A stretch of DNA of 64,000 bases from Trissonchulus latispiculum. Its lineage: Eukaryota; Nematoda; Enoplea; Enoplida; Ironidae. Position 1 is the first letter of the stretch, and each line of letters starts with the position of its first letter. The translations under genes were made by a program, and so were the position numbers. The stretch lies in the NCBI GenBank assembly GCA_030248195.1, contig JASAND010011408.1, positions 1 to 64,000 on the forward strand. Direction: 5' to 3'. Below the pieces are notes generated by a model. The model was not told where the DNA came from, made no database searches, and saw nothing but the letters and a program-made list of their open reading frames with translations. This document shows positions 43,901-55,900 of the stretch, one piece after another.

Positions 43901-46900
43901 CAATGCGTTTAGAAGTTAAGCTATGCAAACTTAGGCACAATTGTCGTACTACGGCTAAACGCGCGATTTGAGCCGACCTCAAATAAGGGGCGGTATCGCT
44001 GTCTTTTTTGCGAAAATATCTGGGAAATTCGGCACTTTTTTGAAAATTCTTTGACAGAGCTCTACTCAAAGTTCCGCAAAAATTTTTGGCCTTGAGGTGA
44101 GTAGAAAATGTCGGTTATCTCAAATGATGTTATGTCACACGTGTTTCAGGTAATTTTTGAAACAATTTCAAAAAACTTTCGTGCCTGCGACGTGTAGGTA
44201 TTTCTTTTGCTGGAGGCGGCTACCTCCAAGAGTCTTGGGCCAAGACCCCAGCGTTTTCAATTTCATTGTTTTTGGTCTTGGCGTTGTGCTGAACTATGAT
44301 TGCTCTGTTCTTTCTATTTTTACTACTTTTGTTTAAATCTTTCTATCTGCTATTAATATTGTAAAATTTTGTACATGTTGCCAAACCATAAGTTTAAACA
44401 ATTTTCGCCCTGTAGTAGTTAGCTTATAATTTAGGTTTGCGTCTCTACTTTTTAAAATTTATATTCTTGTCAAAAATACACACATGCTTCGACTTTCGAA
44501 AAATAGTTGTAACATGGTTAATACTATACGTTAAATGCAAAAATGCGTTTAACTACATGCAATTTATGTAGTTATCTTTGAAAAACAAAAAAATATGAAT
44601 TTAGCAATTTTTGCAAAATTTCGCAAAACATTCTGGAGGGATGCAAAAAGCTCGCAAAAAGTTTCGACGAAAAAACACCACAGCCTATAGGATGCACAGT
44701 TTAGCTTTTGCTCAATGCCCATATTTTGTGACAGGTATATATGTTTAACGCATTACAAAGAACAACGCTTGTCATAAGCAAATGAGCTTTTATCAAGAGC
44801 ACATAAAAGCATGACATCTAACAGGCTTTGTTATATACTAACTTGAAAAAAGCAAAAAATTCCCAACCTAACCTAAGTATGTGCAAGATGATGATACACA
44901 GGCAATTTTATTTACAGTGGTACTTGAACACTAAGATTACAGCAACCAAAACCAAGTAAAGCTAGCACATTGAATAACGAAAAAAGGACCGCATCACATA
45001 GTAATATAGGGAAAAGAGAGAAAAGAACAAAAAGAAAACGTGAACAATAAATAACACACAGCATAATCATGATGAAAGCAAAGGTGTGATTTCAGTGTGT
45101 TGGCTGACAGCCTAGGCTGGCATTTTTTAGTGGGGGGGGCCCACTTTTCGGTTCCCCCTCCACTTTTCGGCAAGCCCCCACTCACTTTTTTGGGGGCCGC
45201 CCAAAAGTGTCAAAAATTAGATTTTTGCGGTCAAATATTCAAACATTTTCTCAATTTTTAGCTAATTTATGGACTTATAAGCTCATTTTAAGCTTCAAAA
45301 CAGCGTTTTTTGCGCTTAAAAATGCTAATTTTTCGCTAAAAGCTTTATAGGTCACACCAGTAAAAATTTTTCTTTTGTTAGCCAAAATTTTTTAAATTTT
45401 TGCCGAAACTTCTAAAGTCTGACCAAAAAATGTAGAAAGCGAAATTGTCTTCTTTATATCTCAAAAACGCTTCAAGATAGTTACCATAAAGTATATATTT
45501 TCTGAACCGGACTGATGAGATTTTTCTTTTCGTGAAAATTTTTTTAAATTTCCCGTGCGATTTCAAAGGGCGCCGCTTTTATATGTCTAGAAAGATTGGT
45601 ACATGGTAATGCCGCGATTTTTTCAGGAAAATTTTCCCCTTGCCTGAAACTTCTATACACCAAATTTCAACTGTTTTGGTTGAAAATTGCGTGAGTTATT
45701 CAATTTTTTCGATTTCCAAAATCCTTTGATCTTCGCCGCTTTTTCGACTTTGAGTGGCTATTACTCGTGACTCGCTCAGTGGAACAATTTTTCGATTAGA
45801 TTTTCAGGACCGCCTAGGCATCACCCTTGACCTGATATAAGTGGTATTTCAAAATCTGAAAGTCGATTTTTTCGAAAAATACCACTTTTTGACCCAAAAT
45901 TTCGGTATAGCGATTCTAGCAAAAGTGAGTAAAAATAGCATAATCATAAAGTTCAATCTGAGGTGACTCCAACGATATAAAGCTTTCGTGACTACGACTT
46001 ATATTACGTCCGCAATGATTTTTCAAACAATTTCCCTTATTTCAGGTGGTTTTTGCCAGTCTTTGATGCTGCCGCCATGATTTGCATGAGCAAGTGTCAA
46101 CTAGCAAAAACCACCTGAAATAGGGGAAATTGTTTGAAAAATCATTGCGGACCATACGTGTGCTTGGGGGGGGCCCAGACCTGAGCTCACCCCCCGACAG
46201 GGGTCCCTCACCCCCCCAAAAATCCGGATTTTTCCGGTAAAAAACCGGAAAAATCCGGTTTTTTGGCGGCCTTCGGCCGCCCTTCACCCCCCCCCCCAGA
46301 ACTTTCCCTCCTGCACATGTCTGTTGCGGACGTAATATAAGTCGTAGCCACGAAAACTTTATATCGTTGGAGTCACCTCAGACTGAACTTTATGATTATG
46401 CTCAGACATGTGCAGGAGGGGAAGGTCTGGGGCGGGGGTGAAGGGCGGCCGAAGGCCGCCGAAAAACCGGATTTTTCCGGTTTTTTACCGGAAAAATCCG
46501 GATTCTGGGGGGGGGTGAGGGACCGCTCTGGGGGGGGGTGGCCGCCGAAAAACCGGATTTTTCCGGTTTTTTACCGGAAAAATCGGGATTGGGGGGGGGG
46601 GGGGGCCCCGCGGGGGGGGGGTGAGCTCATTTCTGGGGGGGGGGGGAGCCCCCCCCCCCCCCCCCCCGCACCCGCATACTTATGATATTTTTACTTTTTT
46701 TCTCTTTAATCTTTATTGCGATATTGTGTGTTTATATGTGGTAGTTTTGTATTTTATAAAAAACTAAAATTTTCTATTATAATTTTTTCAAGTATATCTT
46801 GGTGGCGGTGGGGGGTGTGTAGTTGGTAAATTAAAATTTTTAATCTGTGCGGGTGTCCAGTGAACGAGTCAAGAGTAGTAGAAAGGGAAAAGCGGGAAGG

Positions 46901-49900
46901 ATCTAAAAATTTAAAAAATTAGAAAAAATTAAATAACTTTTATCCCATTCAATTTTAAATGGGTAAAGGGTGTTTTGGGGGTTTTTGGGGTTTAGGGGAA
47001 AGTTTACGTTTTACTAATATTCTCTTGACTTTTCTATGTTTCTCTCTTTATGTAATAAAGGCGCTGTGGAAATTTGTAAGCACGTTAAAAATTATTTATT
47101 AACTTTATGGAAAAGTTTATTTTATTGGTGTGGTTTAGGTACTTTATTGTTATTGTTTTTGATCTTTTTTGTTTTTATTTTATTTTTTTAATTTTTTTTT
47201 TTGCTGTTTTTGTTCGTTTGATAGTGTTAAGATTTAATAATTTAGAGACTTATAGTTTATAGGCATCTAGGAGTCTGTGGCCGTTGGGGGATTGGGTGTT
47301 AAATGCTATAGCCTAATGGCCTGTTTGAAGGTTGTGGTGTGACCGGCTATACCAAGTATGGTTGTTGAAATGTCGTGATGGTATAGCAGTCACGGTCAGA
47401 GTCGAGCTTTCGTTGCCCTAATGCCTAGATTTATGAGTCTAAGACAACTCTTACCGGTTTAATAGCAAGTAAGGCAAGACCAACCAAACAGTTCAAGAGC
47501 ACACAAACAACTGACCAAAATTCCAAATTGCAGCAATATTTATAACAAATTTATGATTCATACAATGAGCAATTTCGTAATAACATTTGCAATCATATTT
47601 GCAATTGGTTAGAATTTTCAAGAATCTATTTCAATTGGTTACTTTATGTATGATCACAGCTTACGTAAGGGTCGGGAGGATAATTGTTAGTCAGCTTTCG
47701 GATTTTGCACCAAACTTTAAACTAGTCTTACGGTAGCTAAAGAGTCAGTGTTTACAACTTAGTCTTCTTACCTAAGTGAAATAGGCTTGACGTATACCTA
47801 CGGTTTGTTCGACTGCTGTACTGATTTATAGCTAAGAATACTCATGGTCATAATGAAGATAGCTAGGTATTAATTAGGTATTTAGTAATTAGTAATTGTC
47901 CTTTTCTACTTTTCTACATAATTGTTCTGCGTAATTCAGCAACATTTTAAGCTACTTTTAACCTATCTTGGGAAGTGGACTTAACGTTTCGTTTCGAATA
48001 AAATTCTGTATTTAATGAAATTTAGTCCGTCACAATCGTCCCCCGCTTAAGACAAATGACCCCATTTGTAATCTACGAAATAGGAGAATATAAAGAAATT
48101 GAAACATGGAAATAGTCCTGGATCTATTACGATTTGGATCTATCTATTACGATTAAATTTGGATCTATTACGACCAAAAGGGCGGCCTACTCAGTCTACA
48201 GCTAAGACCGTCTTCGTTCTACCTAATAACTCTGCTGAGGTGAATTTTGATAACTTGAGAACATCTTAACATAAAGGTTTTTGTTGCTAGCATGCTTTGA
48301 CTTAAGTTTTTGCCTTTTAAGACTTCTATCTGTGCTGGACATGTGAAGTGAAAATATTTCCATAAGCTTCAAAATTTTGTCTAGGCTCCCCCTGTTAAGT
48401 TTCTTTGTTAAAATAGGTTCCCCCTTTATCTAGAATTGAATAAGCCATAACTTTGAGATGAAATGTACCCCTCTGAATATTTTGCAGAATTTGCTGAAAT
48501 GGTGCAAATGCTTTGACTGATTGTTAAGCTAAACTAAGTTTCGATGTTTTGACGTCTCTGCTGGTTGGATGTTTTTACTCCCCGTTAGTTGCAAGTTTTC
48601 AGCTCAAAATTGCTAGCTCAGTTTACTGCAATTCATTGTGTTTCGTTTCATCATCCTCCCTTTGATCCTTGGATTGCTCGTAATTGTCTATTCCTGAACA
48701 GTAAGTTTTGTTCTGCTCTAATATTAAACTTGTAATTAATTAATTGGCTCTTTCTTTTTCTAAACTTGAACAGTTTTACAACCGGTAGGTCGACTTGAAG
48801 TAACTAAGTTTGTGTACTGATTAATGAATAAGTTCGATAACATAATTACGGCAGATAAAGCAACAAGACCAGATAAATATAAATTAAAGATTAAATACGA
48901 CAGTTACAGGCACATAGGAATACGGCATAAATACGAACGATATGATCAAACAATGATGTAAAAGGACCGTCATTTTCACTACATCAGGTCCAGAACCATG
49001 AGAGTTCACAAAGTTCATATACGATTACGTAAATGCATAATGATAAAGTTCACAAAATTAATTTACATTTAACAGTCTGCAATTTTTCAAGAGTACATTA
49101 AAATTCACATATTCACCACCACAACAAAGTTCTCAAGAATTTCTTACACACACAAAGTTCTCCCAGTTCACAGAAAGTTCTCAGACACTGAGACGGCGCT
49201 TGCGACTGAGGAACAGGCGCTTCCTCCCTTCAATGAGTTCCTGATCTTCCAGAACAGCCTTCAACAGCTTCAGACCAGCAGGCAAATGATCATACCATGG
49301 CTCCACTCCAACCGTTGCAGCAACCAGGATGGCCATTTCCTTGGTTTGCTCCTCCTCTTCGAATCCATCCCAGTTGGTCCAAAACAGCACCGTTAGAGCC
49401 AGGTTGCGCGGATGCTCAGCGAGGATTGAAGTCGTGAACACTTCCCCCGTTAGAGTGTACAGATCAAACGGGCCCACCTCAATTCTGTACTCATGGGTGA
49501 TGCTATTAAAAATTTCAACCCACTCCTGGGGGGTGGTAGCCTTAGCTAACATCTTCAGGGTTTCCTTGGTAACACAAAATTTCTTGCCCAATAAACCGAT
49601 GGGGTGGGAGTCGTCCTCGAGTAGGCAAGGTTTGTGTCCGTAAACAGCGTCCCCCTCTAGATTGTACTCCATGTCGTCCTGAAATTCGACAAACTCCTCT
49701 AAATCCTCTCGAGTAGCGAACCTGGCTCTTGCGAAGTGCTTGTACAGGGGTGCGATAGCGCTGCAGCGGGTGATGATGAAGATTTGTTGCGCTTGATTTG
49801 ACAGTGTACTACTCATTTTTGCAGTCTAAACAAAAAACACTTTTTTTAATTTCTGTTTTTTTGTCGTCTAAATAAATTAGCTAATTAGTTTCGCATGTGT

Positions 49901-52900
49901 TTTTAAGTCACGGCATAGTGTTCTTAAATTTTAAACATTCCTTTCCCCCGCTGTGATATATACCGGCAAGTAAATTGTTACGAATACATCAGTGAGCTAT
50001 ATATAGGTACATCATCACGTAGCAAAAACAATTTAAGAGAGTCCACAGTCCACCAAAATTTAAACTGTTCAGTCTACATATATTTGGTTTTCTGAATGCT
50101 CGACTTATCGTCGGGAGACACCGGGTTTGGGGTCCATGGGGAATCCCGCCGCTCTTCGTGATTCTTCTCGGTAGATAGTCAGCACCAACTTCTTTAAATA
50201 GTCTTTCATATTTTCCCAAACGGCTTTTCCGTCTTTCTGTTCCAAGCAGATGGTGCAGTATTTGGTCTCATGATGTTTCAGGAAGTCATTCACCCAAGCC
50301 ATAGGGACCACTGGAGTCGTGAGAAGCTCCTTCCTCAGAGCCATTTCGAACTCAGTCGCGTCTTGGCGGATCATCGTCCTCAGATATTGTGGCAACCTAG
50401 GTGGGTTAGTTAGGAAGCCGTCTTCTTGTGATGGTTGAAGATTGACCGACATCAAGGGTAGTGCCTGTGCCTTAGGAGTGGGAAGTAGGGGTCTCCTATC
50501 TTTGGTAGTGGTGTCCGGCGGAAACACTTCCCTCTCCCTGACCAACCTACGGCCCGATATGTCATCATTTTTAGATTCTTCGGCGTCAGACACTTCAAGC
50601 ACAATTTCCGGGTGTTCGTCCTCTTTGCTGTGGTCAGATGCTGCGTCTTCTTGGTGTGCTTCCTCAATAATTTTAGGTTCTTCCTCGTTTGGCTGTTTCT
50701 GCTGCGTCTTCTTTGGCAACCCAATCTGAGTAACCCTGCGTGGTACCCATTTAACTACTGCCTGTGTGTAGACTGTGTTTTTGTAGCCCTTGAGCCTTTT
50801 AGCTACGTCAGCTCGTGCAAGCCTAAGCTTCCGTGTCTTATCCTTCGATTTCTTCCACTGCCTTGTTATTGACACATATTCTTTCCATTCGTCTCTCAGT
50901 TTTCGGACTGTGGATTCAACCATTGCTATAAAAATAAAACAACAGAGTAAACTGTTTTGTCTGTTTCACTACGTGTTTCATTAGTCTCAACTTTTTGTAT
51001 CTATTTTAGCGTCGTCTCCTAATTTCCCTATGTAAATTGCTTATGCCTCTGCCCGTCTTTGCTCAGCTACTGGACTCGAGGTGGGTTATAAATTTACGTT
51101 TTGGTTAATATATATATGCTTCCCATGTAACCCTTCGTCACGACTTTAGAAGTAAATAATACTAAATACAATTAAGTACAATACTACTGTATCAAGTCTG
51201 TCTACTACTACTGTATGTACAAGTGAAGTTTGTGAGTGTATGTATGTGGTTTGCTGTTCACGGTAACTAAATTATCAGGTAAGGGCAATTCTCGTGCACA
51301 CTTTTAACAGTGACACTTTCGCAAAGCGGGTCAGTAAATGCATAAACCTGCACCCTAAATGGACATGAGCAAGCGAATGTGTGCGCGTTAGTGTTTGTAG
51401 GGCAGGTTAGCGACGTCTGCAAAAGTGTGAGAGTTGAAGTGTAGTCTCTCGTAGCGCAATTCTGGCATAGAGCCGCCGTCAATTTTATCAACTCCTTCGC
51501 AGTAGGGTCAGCATCTTGTCTGGCCGTAGCTGTGTACGAGACTTTCAACTTATTTTGACATGTGTTACATTCTAACTGAGAGGTTAAACACTGCTGTCGA
51601 ATCGGTGCGGCAGTACACGTCATCATTTTCTTAGCTTGTTTATTTACCTTGTATAAGTGACTGATCGTCTGTGGAGTGTCTTGCTTGACTGTAGAACAAG
51701 TCTGTGAAACGGAGTCTTTCTATAACAAATTAAAATATACATAAAACACGTATGTACACCAGTGGACGGTTACTAGTAGATTATACGCCTGACCAGCAAT
51801 AATTATACGTTCGATTATATAAATATATAGAAAGCTATTGTCTAATTATTTTTATTTACGAATGCATATATATAACTGCGCAACGTCTATCGTCTAATTT
51901 TTTTTGTTTTTTTTTTGTCAACTAACTACAACTAAAACGTAAATCAACACAAAATAAATAATATATTAAATCATAAATACAGCATATATTAGTTGGGGCT
52001 ATGCTTCAGCACTCGTATGTACGTATGGGTTAGTTGCATCATTTTTGTGGTCCACGAAAACTTTCTCAAGTGGATGAAGTTCTGGTAAAGGACTTAATTC
52101 TAGTGTCGGCGGAATTATTTCTGTATTTACTGCTACATCTCTCTTTTGTTGGGCGGGTATTGTTAGGTCTATCTTCTCAAGTCTGAAGGAACCTACTGTA
52201 CCTATTTGTTTTAAACCTAACAGTAGTATAAGAACTAGCAGACCTATTTCTCCTGCCAAAAGTCCATAGCTCCACCCAGCACCGACCCCATTCTTATTGT
52301 GTATTGCCTCTATCGCTGCTTTAGTTTCTTCATGTAACTGTCTGTTTTTGTTCTTAAATTCCTTCTCATTATCATAAAGCATCTTGATTGTATTTGTGAA
52401 ATTGGGACTGGCTGGGAGGGACTGTAATTTCATCAATACGGTAGTATCGTTTGCCCATTCTTTCCATCTACGACTGGTAAATGTGTGCATACTCTTACTA
52501 ACATCTATGTCAGGGACATTATCAAAAATAAAAACATTGAATGCATGCAGTGTCGTAATATTGAAATCAACCTTTGATTGGCAGCCCTGATCAGTCGCAG
52601 GGATGTCACCACTTGTGGTGGCTAGTCCGCACCCGCAGGGTAAGGTCACTACGCACTGGTTGCATGCATTCAAGCTTACAGGAGCCTTATTTCGACAAAA
52701 TAATTGCCAATTTGACTCGGCTGTGGCTATAAACCATGTGTGGTTTTTCAAATCAAACAGTTGTAGCTGACCACGGTTTTTGTAAAATTTGATGGCACAA
52801 ATTCGCTCTACCTCGTCCCTTTCAGCATTGCTATATAATGCTAGTTCACAAGAAATTTGATTTAGATTGTAAATCGGGAAGATGGGTTTACAAATTTTTA

Positions 52901-55900
52901 CAGCTTTTCCTGTACATTCTCGATACTGGGCCTCTTTCATAAGAACATATGTGCCTTCATCTTCATTAACCGCTATGTAGGAATGATCTGGCTCTATCTG
53001 CATCATGTGTCCCTTTTGAGGCATGGGCATGGCACCCGTTTTTAATTGCCAGATCGTAAATTTCCTTGTACTTTCGGCTAGTGGAAGGCGTAAACAAATT
53101 ATGAAATTTTCTGTATCATGCCAAATAGTATGAACAACTTTTGTTTGATAATAACTTGAAACGTTGCCTTCAGAAAATAACAATTGCTTACTGCGAGGTT
53201 GCAGCTTTTCATTAAGTTCTTGCACTAGTCTTCTAAGTACCTTCCTTGGTGCTATCTCAGTGTGTAAGTAGCCACTGTGCATGCTCCTGATTCCTCTCAA
53301 TAGTGCATGTGCCTTGTCTAATTGCTCGTGCCAATGCATGATGTGAGCGATCCAGGATACTAAGTTCACCATAGATTGTGTTTGGAACTGAACCAATTTC
53401 CCAAACAGGGAATTCTGTTTGAGTACAAATTTCAGCTCGTCTTTGAAATTGTCCTGCTTTTTCGTGAGTTCGTCAAAAGCTGCCCCTAGCAAATTTACCT
53501 TTTCGTCCACATTGTGGAAGCCTTCCATGGTCAACTTAGATACCGAAATAATATCTTGATTAAGCTCTGTTATTGTTACTGCAAATTCGTGCTGGCTTTT
53601 TGCGACAACATCTAAAGCATGCTTAACCGCTGCCGTGTCAGCGGTGCTGTCTGAACATCCTCCGAACACTGATTCAATCAAGCATGCGATTCCCTTCAGT
53701 AATCCACGCTGTTGCCGTGGCTTATATTTTTCCTCACCGCCTTTCTCGGTCGTCAGTATTGCCTCAACTCTGAGGGAATGCAGTTCGTGATTCAGTTTGT
53801 CGTGTACCTTGTGTGAGCTTTCATTTAACGAAGTTGCAATTTTGCACATATCACTAAACAGAGACTCTATTCCTATCAATTGTTCCGTATCATTGTCTAC
53901 TTTCGGGCAGGGCGGTAGGGTTACAGGTCTTACCTTGTCATTAAAAATGGGCAAGATCAAAAAGTGTTGTATGTATGCATGAGTGTTTAAAAGGGTACCT
54001 TCTTTCTTAAGCATCGTGCTGTAGTGCGGTCTTAACTTAATGTTATCTGTGTCAATCGATGCTTGTACGTCTACTTCTGCCTTTGCAATTACTCTTGTCG
54101 TCAGTAAGCATAGGATTCCAATCATTAACCCTAGCAAAGTGTTGTATAGTGGGGTTGGTCTTCCCTTCACAGTACCCTTTAACTGTTTCTGAGGTTTACT
54201 TTGCTTTTGCTCCAGTACCAATGCCACTGGCAGATGGCAGTATCGGTCTGCCTCTTCTACCGCTTTCCTCAGCGTCCCTTTTACCTTATTCAAGTTCATT
54301 TCATCTCTTTTTGGATAGTAGGGTTGACAACTTTCTTTAATAATGTAGGTGTGTTTGTGATCTCCAAAGAACTGTACTAACACCCAATTTCCTGGTTTCT
54401 TCGGTTCTTGTATGTCCAGTTCTGATTTCTCGGCTATCCTAGCTGGCCACAAGGGAAAGCCTTTTAATTTTGCCCAAACTACTTCGTTAACTTTTAGGTA
54501 GTCTTCTTCGACGGTGGACGCTGCGGTGGTGGATATCTCAGAGGTGTTCTGCATTTCTTCCTTTCTGTGCCCACTCGTCTCTGCTTGCTCAGCATTCATA
54601 GTGGGTTCCTTGTTTTTCTGTTGAGCTTCATGGCAAACCTTTAATCTACTTACATTCACTGTTTTTACTTTTCGCTTTTTCCCCGACACTAAACCTATAG
54701 TTGCTGTTTCTGGGGTGGGTCGTTCCAAGACTTCATATGGTCCTTTCCACATATGGCATAATTTGGCAGGTTTTCCTTTTTGCGTGGCTGGTACGTGCAG
54801 CCAAACCTTCTCTCCCTTTTTAAAGTCAACTTCCTTAACTCCCTTGTCGTAGTAGAAGCTTTGCTTTTCTTGAGCCTGTTTTACATTTTCCTGAACTAAA
54901 GTTTTAGCTTCAGTAATTCTTTCTACCACTTCCTTCGAATAATCGGTGATCGGTACATCCCCTATCACTTCCCTCATGTCCGTGTCACTGGGGAGGTAAG
55001 CGTCTCTGCCATATACGAGAAAAAAGGGAGTTTCTTTTGTGGAGTCCTGGATGCTCGTCCTTACAGCCATCAGGGAGTAGGGTAGGAAAATGTCCCAGTC
55101 CTTTACGTCTGTTGATACGTACATAGCTATAATGGAGATTATTGTTTTGTTCATTCGCTCACAAAGCCCATTCGTTTGTGGGTGGTAACCGGTTGTATTG
55201 AGTTTCCTTGTTTTTAACAATTTGCATATTTCTTGCATTAGTTCTGACATAAAGTTGCTACCCCTGTCACTCAAAAGGCAGCTAGGTGCTCCATGTCTGG
55301 TGACGATTTGTTCAACAAAAAGCCGTGCCGTTGTTTCGGCCTTGATATCCGGTACTGCAAAAGCCTCTGGCCATTTGGTGAACATATCTACGAACACAAT
55401 TATGTGTTTGTTTCCCCTATCCGTTGTTGGCAGGGGCCCTACGGCATCGACACTCAGAATTTCAAATGGTTCCTTAGCTGTAATTGGTTTTAAAGGCATT
55501 TTCACAGTGTATTGTGGCGACTTTTTAGTGGCACATGTAGTACAAGTGCGTACCCACTCTCGAATGTCTGCATACATTCCTTCCCAGAAAAATCTTCGCC
55601 TTACCTTATCAAAGGTTTTGTCTATTCCCAAGTGTCCACTCATTACGTCGTCGTGATGGATTTCCATCACCTCCGCTTGCAGGGGTTTAGGGACAACAAT
55701 TTGGACCCATGATCTAGTTCTTCGTCTACCCTCGTAGTCTGCCCACAGATGGCACAAAATCCCCTTGTCCACGAAATAGTTCTCTGATTTAAGCACTACA
55801 GTCCTTGCCAATTTATCATCTTCTGGTAGGTAGTCTTCTTTCACATAGCTTAATAGGAGTTTAAGATCGGGGTCAGCAGTCTGTTCTGCTTTAATCTTTC

